From the NCBI RefSeq assembly GCF_000001735.4, contig NC_003074.8, forward strand, positions 14,074,101 to 14,138,100: DNA of 64,000 bases, in the 5' to 3' direction. Origin of the DNA: Arabidopsis thaliana (lineage: Eukaryota > Streptophyta > Magnoliopsida > Brassicales > Brassicaceae). Positions 24,866 through 34,176 of the stretch are shown here, piece by piece (position 1 is the stretch's first letter; every line of letters starts with the position of its first letter). The notes beneath the pieces are model-generated. The model had not been told where the DNA came from. It saw only the letters and a list, made by a program, of their open reading frames with translations, and made no database searches. The position numbers and the translations under genes were made by a program.

Positions 24866-25800
24866 TAAGAAACAAGCAATGAGAATGATTAAGCGATAAC
24901 GATAAAACAGAGAAATAATATAGACGAGAAATTCCTAAGGATGGGGTAATCGAGTATAGTGGTATCCTAGCCTATCCGAATGGTTAACAAGCGCAATCAA
25001 GTTATCCCTAGACAACAGGTTCAACAACAGATCAATTCACTCCCGTGATAGAAATCCTCAAGCAAAGCTAGCCCAGACTAATTCCCATTAACGGAATCTA
25101 ACTATGCAGGCAATAAAAACAGACTGATAAAGTCAATAAACGCTCTAAACGGCCAATCCCTTGGGATAGAGACGCATATCTCAGGAACTAGTGGATCAAG
25201 CATTTCATCGAACACCTTCTGGGTGCTGGAATGCTTGGGATCGAATTCCAGTTGATCAGAAAGAAATAAGCAGTAAACGCAAGTAGTCCTAAAGGGATTC
25301 AATCAATTCTAAAACTTAACCACTCTACAGACTACGAATTCCACAACTACTCTATCCCATCCCTAAGAATTCTAAGTCACTACTCAGACAACATGCTCAA
25401 AGACATAAACGTAGATAAATGATAATATTGCATAAGTAAAGAGATAAAGAGTAGAGAAACAGGATGACAAATGAAATCAAATGCGGAATCTGAATAACTT
25501 GGAAAAATCTCGAATTACAGGTTGCAGAAGCAAAAGCGGCGCAGCAGAGTAAAACAAAAAATAAAACTGAAGCAAAAACTCAATGTCGACTAGATGTCTC
25601 AGGACAGAACCCTAAGACATCTATTTATACAAAACGAAATAAAATGATAGTAGACGGGCCAATAACCTAATCGCCCGGCCCACAGAGTGATAATGGGCCG
25701 AGATGGGCTTCGTGATTCGATGGAGGTCCAGGCCGCTTCCAAACACTTTGTCTTCTCCTCTTCTCTTCCTTGTGCTTAGCTTGTCTGGTTGAGTGCGGAT

Positions 25801-26110
25801 TTGAGTAGACTGTGAAGACGTGATCGAGTGTCCGGTCGAGTGATGGTGATGGTGGTGAGTGATGATACTCGACCAGGGGGTCGAGTAATTTGGTAGAGTG
25901 AATGGCCGAGTGTGGTCAGGTGGTGTGGCGAAGTGATACTCGACCAGGGGGTCGAGTGGCATCATCGAGTGGCCTGAGCTGAGGTTACTCGACCAAGGGG
26001 TCGAGAAGATGGGAAGAATGGCTCCAAAGTCACTCGACCAGGGGGTCGAGTATGGTGCTGGATGCACACGACCTGGTGGTCGAGTATGTCTTCTGGTTCT
26101 GCCTCGTTTC
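25801..26110 (-). repeat. Array of 20-bp ACTCGACC-N4-GGTCGAGT palindromes in LTR U3
   Basis: Near-perfect 20-bp palindromes start at 25867, 25938, 25987 and 26032, with the common form ACTCGACCAGGGGGTCGAGT; further single GGTCGAGT copies flank them. The array lies upstream of the LTR TATA box in the element's direction. Confidence 0.88.
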
Positions 26111-28149
26111 TTCCAATTTGCTCGCAAACAGCTCCAAATCACCTGAAAACAACTCAGAAATGCAATATGTATGCAAAGCCATCATAATCATGCAAAGTAT
26201 GCAAGAATGATGAGAAATGATATAAAACAGTGATGAATGATACGAAACTGGACTCAAAACGATGATGAATGGACATTGAAAACATGCATATTATAGACAT
26301 ATCAAATATGTTCGTCTTGCAGGTCCGGTACAAGAAAGTGTGGCTGCCGTTGTCAAAGAATGGGAAGATGGTATTGGTGATTTAGTAGGTCAAGAATTTC
26401 GTTCTAAAGAGGCAGTATGGGATTTGATTAATAGAGCTTCGAAAGAGGAAGTGTTTGGTGTGAAAACTATTAAATCTGACCCGGGCCGTCTTATGTTAGA
26501 ATGCAGTCAAACATCATTGGGTTGTGATTGGTATTTAAGAGTTACCAAAACTTCGAGCACAGATTTTTGGTTTGTGAAGAAACACACACAAATACATAAA
26601 TGCTCTTGATGTCCGGAAGCAACTAGATATGAAAAACAAAAAGCCACACCGCGATTAGTAGCAGATGTGTTGCATGAGGACTATCCGGGTCCTCTTAATA
26701 CTCTGAAACCTTAACAAAAAATGAGTATTGTTAAAGGAAGACATGGTTTGGATTGTTCATACTCCACAGCTTTAAGAGGAAAAAAAAAACATGTTAGTGA
26801 TGTGCGTGGGAGCCCTGAAACTAGCTACAAGTTATTGTTTGCTTATCTGCACATTTTAAGGTCTGTGAATCATGGGACAATAACGGAAGTGGAATTGGAT
26901 GCAGATGACAGGTTTAAGTTCCTATTCATCGTTTTGGGAGCAAGCATTGAAGGGTTTAAGGCAATGAGGAAAGTTATAGTGATCGATGCAACTTTTCTGA
27001 AAACCATATATGGAGGGATGTTAGTTATTGCAACATCTCAGGATCCTAATCATCTTCATTACCCCATTGCGTTTGGTGTAATTGATAGCGAGAATCATGC
27101 TAGTTGGAACTGGTTTTTCAGAAAATTGATTTCCATTATACCGGATGACCCGAAATTGGTTTTCATAAGCGACAGACATGGAAGCATCATCAAGGGAGTC
27201 GCGGATGTGTTCCCGAAGGCATCACATGGACATTGTGTATGGCATTTGTCTCAAAACATTAAGAAAATGCTGGCAGGTGACAAAGAAGCAGGTATGGCCA
27301 AATTTAGGGAATTAGCTCATATTTATACTGCGACTAAGTTCAACACTAGGTATGCAGAATTTAGGAGAAAGCATCCTAATGTAACCACCTATCTGGATCG
27401 GGCAATTGGGATTGAGAAATGGGCTAGGTGCTATTTTTAGGGAGACAAGTACAACATAGATACTAGCAACTCCGCAGAGTCAATGAACGTTGTGTTTTCA
27501 GAAGTAAGGAAGTACCATCTGTTACCGATGATCGATGCGATTTTGAAGAAGTTTTCTGAGTGGTTCAACACACATCGCAAAGATTCCGCGTCTACATCGA
27601 ACACAAGGCAAGTGGTGCATGTTGTGGAGAATATATTACATACGCGCTGTCCAATTGGTGCAAAGCTAAATGCAACTGAACTAAACAGTTTCCGACAAGA
27701 ATACAACGTAATTGGAATTGATGTTGTTCTTATTTGGTGGACTTGGAAAGGAATACTTGTTCTTGCAGAGAATTTGATATAGACAAGTACCCGTGCGTCC
27801 ATGCTATAGCTGCAACCATAAAGCGATCTAGATGGATTAGAATAGCCGTTCAATCTTGAATGTAAGTATCTATGGTCTTTGCTCGAAGTATTACTTGATC
27901 GAGACGTGGGCATTGGCATATTACAGAACAATTTATGTGGTGCCGCATCAGGCTCACTGGTTCTTTCCTCCTGATTATGTGGAGAAGGTCGCAAAACCGC
28001 CGGATTACACTCCAAAAAAAGGAAGGAATCAAGAAACCCGGTTTCCATCCACAGGTGAGAAGCGCCGAAAGAAGACAAATAACAAAGCTACGCGTGGCAT
28101 CAACTTGGAGAGGTGGTTGCAGCCTGAAACCAATGATGATTGACGTTAA

Positions 28150-28445
28150 CTCGTCAACTAGTACAAGGAGTTCAACTACGATAAAGTCTTTGTGTGTAAA
28201 TTTGTGTTTCTCGGAATTGTCAAATATTGTTCGACAGGTTCAATTAAGAACAATCCTTTGTGTTTAAATTTGTGTTTTCGGAATTTTTAAGCATAGTTAA
28301 GTTTTTTAATTCAACAGAATTGCCAAACATAGTTCAACAGGTTCAACTACGAACCAGTCGTTGTTTGGCAAACCTAGTACAACAGGTTCATCTGCGTCTA
28401 CTATAAACACGGGTGGCATCCTAGTCAACGCGTCAGTTGAAATAT
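28150..28445 (+). repeat. GGTTCAAC-rich region of the MULE
   Basis: This non-coding stretch between mudrA and the OB-fold gene repeats words such as CAACAGGTTCAACTACGA and GTTCAATTAAGAAC. It is a loose, degenerate array rather than a clean tandem repeat, and shares the GGTTCA/TGAACC core with four other parts of the element. Confidence 0.55.
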
Positions 28446-28598
28446 TAGCAGTGACAGGTGGCACTGCGAGTACCAATCGTCGCGTCGGTTGGAATATTAT
28501 TTAAGACAGGATTACAATCGATTTTACACCATTCATATTTCATCCTATCCAACAAAAAGAGCCCACCCCACTAATAAAGGAAGCCGTTGTTTGTCAAC

Positions 28599-29835
28599 AT
28601 GGATGGATATCATTCTGTTTCCGAACTTTGTCTGACTATCAGTGGATGGGACTATTTGCGTTTTTGTTGTGAATGTGTTCAAGAAGTTTGTGGCACCGGA
28701 TGAGTTCGAACTGGGCGTCATATTGGCAGATCAAACGGTAATATATTGCGAATATGTTTAATTTTGTTTCTTTCACATAACTTGCAGGTATATAGTTAAA
28801 ATTATTTGGTGTAGGGTCCCCGTTCCCGAATCAAGGCTACCATTCCTCGTCGCCTTGCGTCATTTTACCTTGATCGAATACGAGAATATGAGTATGAGTG
28901 GATAATTACCACTAATTTCTCGGTCCGAAACGACGCTGAGTCTGTGAGAGCAACATCCCATGACTACCAGATATGGTTTATTGAACAAACTATTGTTACT
29001 AAAGCTTTGCGAACGGATGCACTCTTGTTTTGGAATTTTACTCCTTTCGACAATATCATAGAGAAGACGGTTTACAAGAATGTGTTGGTCGGTGAGTTAT
29101 TTTGACAATTTTATAGTATTTTCTTTGAGAAATTGTACGAATACTTACTTCTATTATTATACACAAGATGCGGTAGGTGCGATTATTTGGCAGAGCCGAT
29201 TGACCGAAGGCATCGAGGGTGTGAAGTTTTCTTTCAAGATAATGAATCAACAGTAAGTGCCTCCATCTTAACTTATTATAATGAAACTTGGTTTCTATTT
29301 TGGGATTAGTTCAAATGGTTCAAATGATATAGTTTTAACGGTTCACCTATTTTAGTTCACATGGTGCACCTATTCTAGTTCAAATGGTTCAAATGCTTTA
29401 GTTCACATGTTCACCTAATCTAGTTCAAATGGTTAAAATTGCTATAGTTCACATGGTGCACCTACTCTAGTTCAAATGGTTCAAATTGCTATAGTTCACA
29501 TGGTTCACTTGGTCTATTCTGATGGTTCAAGTGCTATAGTTCAAATGGTTCAGCAGACCTGGTTCAGATAGTCATGTTCACAATTTCTGATCAAGTAAAT
29601 AATTTCTATGAATTGCAGCAATGAAGTTCTCTATTGTGAAGCACACAATCAACAAGCTTTGGACTTTCAAGCTCACTTTCGGAGTCTTTGTACTCGGGGA
29701 ATTGTGGTTGTACTCGTTTGCTGGCGTGTGAGCGGTCATTCTAAACCGAAGCTTGTGAGTCATGGCCTCGTGTCGAAGGTGTTTGGTAATCTGGAAATTT
29801 CGGAAGTTGATGAAATTTATAATGTAGTATTTTAG
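28599..29835 (+). pseudogene. RPA70/DUF223-like OB-fold protein gene carried by the MULE
   Basis: Four exons fit GT-AG rules and keep phase: 28599-28737, 28815-29091, 29168-29252 and 29619-29835. The product has an OB-fold core typical of the plant RPA1/DUF223 family: VFKKFVAPDEFELGVILADQ, then SRIKATIPRRLASFYLDRI, WIITTNFSVRND and a TSHDYQIWFIEQT strand, ending SEVDEIYNVVF. In exon 1 the ATG frame (MDGYHSVSELCLTISGW) and the OB-fold frame (TICVFVVNVF) differ by one base at a GGG run near 28650, so this copy is probably inactivated. RPA-like proteins bind single-stranded DNA. Intron 3 contains a GGTTCAAATG repeat. The gene lies within a transposon, so it may be captured or an ancestral element gene. 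Confidence 0.65.
29275..29575 (+). repeat. Degenerate tandem repeat of TAGTTCAAATGGTTCAAATG units in an intron
   Basis: About eight units of 30-45 bases alternate TAGTTCAAATGGTTCAAAT and ATAGTTCACATGGTTCACCT. The array lies inside the third intron of the OB-fold gene. Confidence 0.85.
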
Positions 29836-30688
29836 TTTTTGGGTACTTTGTATTATTCGTATAAACGAAGGAATTTGTAATCTGACTTTATTATTTTAAC
29901 TAATAACAAGTCTTTCTATGTTTCCTTTGTAATTCCCGAAATCTGTAAGCCTAGTACAACAGGTTCAGCTCGTTCAACTATAATCACTTAGTAAAATGTG
30001 TTTAACGATTTTATAATATGTAGAAACGTTTGAAGTTTACTACTAGCTCAACAAAAAATCTACTATTACTATTAAAGTGTCATTGATAAATATTATTTTA
30101 TAAAAATTGAAATCGTGGTATGTGTTCACATATACAACCTCTTATATGATAAGGAGTAGTTACTATGAGATCACCTCAAATGAAGTAAATTACGTGAATA
30201 TGGTCGTATATCAAATATGATTATGCCAAAACTTTGAATATGCAAAATAAATCACAGTTAGGTTGGGTTCGACATAGTTATCAAGTATGTACATTAAAGT
30301 TCAGCTGCAATATATGAAAACAGTGAAAAGTACATCTATGTGTATGATAGTTCAGCTGTACAATTATGTGTAAAATTTTAGCGGATGAACTTGATAATTC
30401 CAGCTGGCATACCGCATAATTCCAGCTGGCATACTGTATATCAACTCAAGGAATAAATGTCTGGATTTATCAACTCAAGTTAGATTTTGGTGGGTCCCTA
30501 TGTTTAAAATATTTTTTTTTAATGGTAGGGTTTTGAGGATTTTCATCTATATTTAATCATTTACTTGTGTGAAAAATCGAAAATTCGAGAAAACCCTCTG
30601 CTGAAGAAGACGGCGGCGATTCTTTAGCGGCGTCAAGTATTTTCGGGCGACGAGATTTTTCCGGCAAACGACGTCATTTCTTCACAAG
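29836..30688. other. Non-coding spacer of the MULE, ending in a likely 5' untranslated exon
   Basis: This is A/T-rich with two copies of AATTCCAGCTGGCATAC at 30395-30435. From about 30580 to 30688 the sequence is GC-richer (GACGGCGGCGATTC) and ends AAG before a GTTAGATC donor, consistent with the first untranslated exon of the following gene. Confidence 0.5.
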
Positions 30689-30836
30689 GTTAGATCTTTT
30701 CTATTAAAGATATAGGGTTTATGTGGTTTATTTTAGTCAAGATCTAGGGTTTATAATAGTCAAGATCTAGGGTTTATTTTAGTCAAGATCTAGGGTTTAG
30801 TCAAGTATTAGATAGTTTTATATTTTGTATTTGACA
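30689..30836 (+). repeat. Putative 5'UTR intron carrying four AGATCTAGGGTTT units
   Basis: The stretch begins GTTAGATC and ends TTTGACAG, a plausible intron immediately before the ATG at 30840. It contains TATAGGGTTTAT and then three copies of TTAGTCAAGATCTAGGGTTTA or close variants. AGGGTTT is the plant telo-box word. Confidence 0.65.
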
Positions 30837-30839
30837 GAC

Positions 30840-31294
30840 ATGCCTATCTCTTTTAACGGAAGCTCCGACTCCTCTCCTAGTGAGAAATCTGACGGTTTCG
30901 ACTACTACAATGCAATACGGGACAGGAATTGGGGCATTCTGACTAAGTGCTACTGTGGAAAAGACGTTGAAAAGGGTAATGTGGTTGGTGGCAATCTCCA
31001 CGGGAAAACAAGATTCCGAAGTCCACTAAATCTGACCGAGGTGGATGGAGAACACTTGCATAAGTGGTGGGAGGAAGCCATTGAAGAGGAGTTTTCGAAG
31101 TACTGTAGCCGGAAGGACAAGCGAGAAGAAGGACCTCCTGCTTGGCAAGTTCCGATGTTCGAGCCATCCACGAGAAGATACGCATTATGATTGACCGGAT
31201 CACTGAGCTTGAGACCCAATTATTCAAGGAACTACGATCAATGAGGAGTGCTATTAGTATCCTCCGAGCTAGAGGAGGGCGTGGTTCTCGTTGA
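30840..31294 (+). pseudogene. GRF-type zinc-finger-like protein gene, frameshifted
   Basis: The frame opens MPISFNGSSDSSPSEKSDGF and has a GRF-like zinc-finger pattern: ILTKCYCGKDVEKGN, GKTRFRSPLN, then DGEHLHKWWEEAIEEEFSKY. The frame ends at TGA 31188-31190 with a shifted tail. In another frame, from about 31158 to TGA 31292-31294, the sequence encodes a good helix (IMIDRITELETQLFKELRSM) and a basic end (RARGGRGSR), as expected after a GRF domain, so a one-base indel near 31155 is likely. GRF zinc fingers bind nucleic acid in several eukaryotic proteins. A near-identical copy with the same shift lies at 61032-61486. Confidence 0.6.
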
Positions 31295-31560
31295 ACCATG
31301 TATGAACCATGTGAACCACGTTGTTTTCATTATGCAAGTATTTACTTTTGAACCATGTGAACCACTTTGTTTTAATTATGCAAGTGTATTTATGTATGAA
31401 CCTTGTGAACCACTTTGTTTTAAATATGCAAGTATTTATGATTTATTACGATGTGCAACCAAAATATACAGTTGAACAGGGTAATGTGACGAAAGATGAA
31501 CCATTTGAACTAAACTGTTTCGAACCAGATGAACTATCTCTAGTTCAGTCGAACCAATGA
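31295..31560 (+). repeat. GAACCATGTGAACCAC repeat region of the MULE
   Basis: Three units of about 55 bases, each GAACC(A/T)TGTGAACCAC followed by TTTGTTTTAATTATGCAAGT, lie at 31305-31440. More GAACCA words follow to 31557. Confidence 0.85.
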
Positions 31561-31615
31561 AATAACATTACAAAGTCACAAATCAAAAGTATTATAAAAT
31601 CAGGGAATAATAAGG

Positions 31616-32164
31616 TCACAAATCCGACATTACAAAGTCCTGTTTCTTTTTATTACCAAACATTACGTAAACAATGGCAATGGTGATCAAGCAAAGCCAC
31701 ACAAAACACATTGTTAAGCAAACTTTCCACTTGCGGAATTCTTTTTTGCCCAATTCTGCTTCTTCTTTCAGTTCTTGTAACATCACATGTAGCTCTTTCG
31801 CCTCAGATTTGATTTTGTTAAGCTCATTTGCAATGACTCCAAATTTTTCTAAAGCATCTTCGACCTCTTCTTGCACAGCATCCTCAACCCACTTAAACAA
31901 ATGACCCTATTGCACAACCCACGAACCAAATCCGACAAGTTTAGCAACTACATAAATACACATTATAACCACCAACTCTACTTACATCTCTTTTGTTTGT
32001 CCACATTTTCGGATCTCTTTTGGTTTTACACCGGAAAAAGGTCTTCCGGGATTGTCTTGACTCTTGGATGTGAAGATCGTCACATCTGCTCCACACGCAC
32101 AATTCACCGGAAAACCACGGGCTCCATCAACACCAGATGACACTGACACTGAACTTGAACTCAT
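31616..32164 (-). pseudogene. GRF zinc-finger protein with coiled coil and C-terminal membrane segment, frameshifted
   Basis: Two exons: 32164-31986 and 31906-31616 with a GT-AG intron. The first encodes [18 protein letters not shown] and the GRF start [20 protein letters not shown]. At the NPGRPF motif a T run is one base short (near 32036 on the plus strand), so the following FRCKTKRDP frame is lost; exon phases agree only if that base is restored. The second exon gives HLFKWVEDAVQEEV, a coiled coil of about 45 residues and a hydrophobic segment (WKVCLTMCFVWLCLITIAIV) near the end. The same architecture is common in Brassicaceae GRF genes. The identical frameshift is in the copy at 61808-62356. 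Confidence 0.72.
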
Positions 32165-32571
32165 CGGAGTAGTTAGAGAAGGCACTCACAAAACCCTAAA
32201 TCAATTTTGCAATTCGGAATTGGAATTCGAATTTTTCGATTTAGGGATTGAAATCGTTTTTGCCTTTTCGAATTTTGAATTATGAATTTTGCATAAAGCA
32301 GACTCTATATTTTGAAATTTATTGGATTTTGTTTTTTGTAATTTATAAGCCCATTAAAGATGGCAAAAGACCCAAAACGGATACTTATTTTAGGGATGCT
32401 ACAACCCCTAGTAAACGAAAGGCCTAAGCCCAACCCATTTTCTTAATCGTTCGGCGTCAAAGTTCAGATGAGACAGCCGAAGAGTCATGTCTATTCAATT
32501 TACTCGTTTGCTTTTAATTTTACACGAAACCAGAGAATTCAAGAAATTGAAACTGTTCACCGGTGAACTAC

Positions 32572-33411
32572 ATGGCTCATCGCCGGAGCATTCAGAGAGT
32601 AAGAACGTCGGCGCCTTCCTCTCCTGCGTCTCCGACTCCAACATCACTGGATTGTTCTTCTCCACCACCACCTGAGTAGTTAGTTGACATCGAGATAATT
32701 TGCCGACATTTGGGGGTTCCGCTTCACCGTGTAATCCCCCTGGAGCAGTGGAGCCGACGGTACCGTGGATGAAGTCTCCTTTACCAGGAGATATGGGGCC
32801 GGATTTTGTTCCAGCCCCAAGAGATTTTGTCCCAGGTGAAGTTATTTGGCCCGGAAAGTTTTTTGGTCAAACGAATCTATCCAATGAGATGCATGACGCA
32901 TGTCAAATGTTCATTCAAAAGGTAAATGTAAGAATAGTGTTTCGTTGTTGCTCGTTTGGTTAGGTTTAGGGTTTAATCAAATTTCAGGTTTAGGGTTTAG
33001 TTGTGTTGATTGTTGGTTATATTAGGTGAATCATATAGTGGTGGTATAGTTGTATTGATGGATATTTAGCGAGAAATTGACATTTCTATTGTTGGACAGG
33101 TGGATAATCAACACCAGGCTTATCGAAGGCGTCACCGCCAACTACTCATTAAGTTGCAAGACCTGGAGAGAGGTATGAGGCGGTTGGAGGCTCATCCGAA
33201 AGACTGGGTGAGATACGGTTTCGACAAAGTTGCTGACATTCCACTGCCACTAAGGAGATGGTGTGTTGAGCACGATGGATCGTCACCGAATTGGTCGTTT
33301 TTCGCGGAGCCAAATCCCATTGAGGAGGACGATGAACCAGATGATGGAAGTTACTACTGGAGAGTGGATGAGCCTCCACGCGAGTATCCTCCTGACTCTC
33401 TCTTTCAATAA
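32572..33411 (+). pseudogene. Unknown MULE-carried gene, two exons, frameshifted start
   Basis: An ATG at 32572 opens a Ser/Pro/Arg-rich start (MAHRRSIQRVRTSAPSSPAS) that ends in TAG after 35 codons. A second frame carries PGDMGPDFVPAPRDFVPGEV and FGQTNLSNEMHDACQMFIQK to a donor after 32921. The second exon, 33100-33411, continues in phase with VDNQHQAYRRRHRQLLIKLQ, a helical stretch, WCVEHDGSSPNWSFF and an acidic tail, ending TAA. I do not recognise the family. Intron sequence contains two GGTTTAGGGTTTA words. It sits between the GRF gene and the DUF1985 gene, divergent from the former and convergent with the latter. Confidence 0.5.
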
Positions 33412-33579
33412 ACATTATGCCTTTGTTTTGTTTAAGTTTGTAAGATAAATCTAAATCTAAATTGTTGTTTAAAATCTTTATTTTGCTAACTATCTATGTT
33501 TTGAATACAATGTATGAATCTAAATGTTTGAATATAACTATCTGTGTTTTGAAAGTAAATTTTGCTAACAATTATATAA

Positions 33580-34075
33580 TCAGTCGAACGGATGTACTTT
33601 ATTGGTCGAACCATTTGGACTTCTTAGTCGAGCCATTTGGACTTTAGTCGAACCGGATGAACTATTTGAACTAATTAGTCGAACCGGATGAACTATACAG
33701 GTCGAACCGTTTGAACTAACTAGTCGAACACATTTGAACCATTTGATCTAATCAGTCGAACCAAATTGAACCATTGGAACTAATAAGTCGAACCGGATAA
33801 TCCTAGTGTTGAACTATCTGAACTATTTGAACTAATCAGTCGAACCGGATGAACTATTTGAACTAGCAGTTGAACCGGATGAACTAATCGGTTGAACCAA
33901 AGTGAACCATTTGAACTAATAAGTCGAACCGGATAATCCTAGTGTTGAACTATCTGAACTATCCGTTGTGACTTAGTAACATTCCAGTTGAACCATAGTA
34001 GATGAACCAAAATAAACAGTTGAACCATAGTAGAGGAACCAAAATAAACAGTTGAACCTAAAAGACCAATTACAA
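33580..34075 (+). repeat. Degenerate tandem array of GTCGAACCGGATGAACTATT units
   Basis: Roughly fifteen units of about 30 bases alternate GTCGAACCGGATGAACTATT with TGAACTAATCA; two longer blocks of about 75 bases (from 33786 and 33919) are themselves near-identical. The array fills the gap between two convergent cargo genes. Confidence 0.88.
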
Positions 34076-34176
34076 GCCAAATGTTTAAAAATTCACAAAA
34101 GTAGACATCATTACAATGCAAATCAAGCCAAACGTTTTTAAGTAAACCAATTGTTCCACAACTACCATTAACTGGA

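Larger units (their letters stand above)
24430..26304 (-). mobile_element. Solo LTR of an Athila-like family, 1875 bp
   Basis: The ends are TGATAATAGG and ACATATCA, as in the LTRs of the first element. It is flanked by a perfect 5-bp duplication AATAT (24425-24429 and 26305-26309). No internal element sequence follows either side; instead the mudrA frame continues. This is the product of recombination between two LTRs. A TATA box on the minus strand (GTATAAATAG, 25621-25630) lies downstream of a palindrome array at 25801-26110. Sequence inside differs clearly from the first element's LTR (GGTCGAGT instead of GATCGAGT). Confidence 0.95.
23787..28143 (+). pseudogene. mudrA-type MULE transposase, interrupted and inactivated
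   Basis: The N-terminal part (ATG 23787; MKKRIQMNLHFDYGGYYTAD) is a PB1-like MULE domain; residues repeat as two 14-codon units IIELEEQRETVSEP at 24240-24326. A solo LTR splits the frame at 24430-26304; joining across it and its AATAT duplication restores the frame. Then come the MuDR zinc-finger-like domain (26340-26609), the DDE domain with IDATFLKTIYGG and FISDRHGSIIKGV, the HCVWHL motif, and a SWIM zinc finger (CSCREFDIDKYPCVH) reached only by a frameshift near 27725. The tail is GRNQETRFPSTGEKRRKK. In-frame stops lie at 23853 (TGA), 26607 (TGA), 26712 (TAA) and 27438 (TAG). The acidic catalytic residues look preserved, so decay is by nonsense and frameshift. Confidence 0.9.

Noticed and set aside
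27437..28078. A 213-residue minus-strand frame over the mudrA 3' part
   Set aside because: It is antisense to the SWIM-finger region of the transposase, which has a clear family pattern on the plus strand.
33580..34075. Possible CRISPR-like array because of short repeats with spacers
   Set aside because: The host is a plant; units are degenerate, of uneven length and without unique spacers or cas genes.
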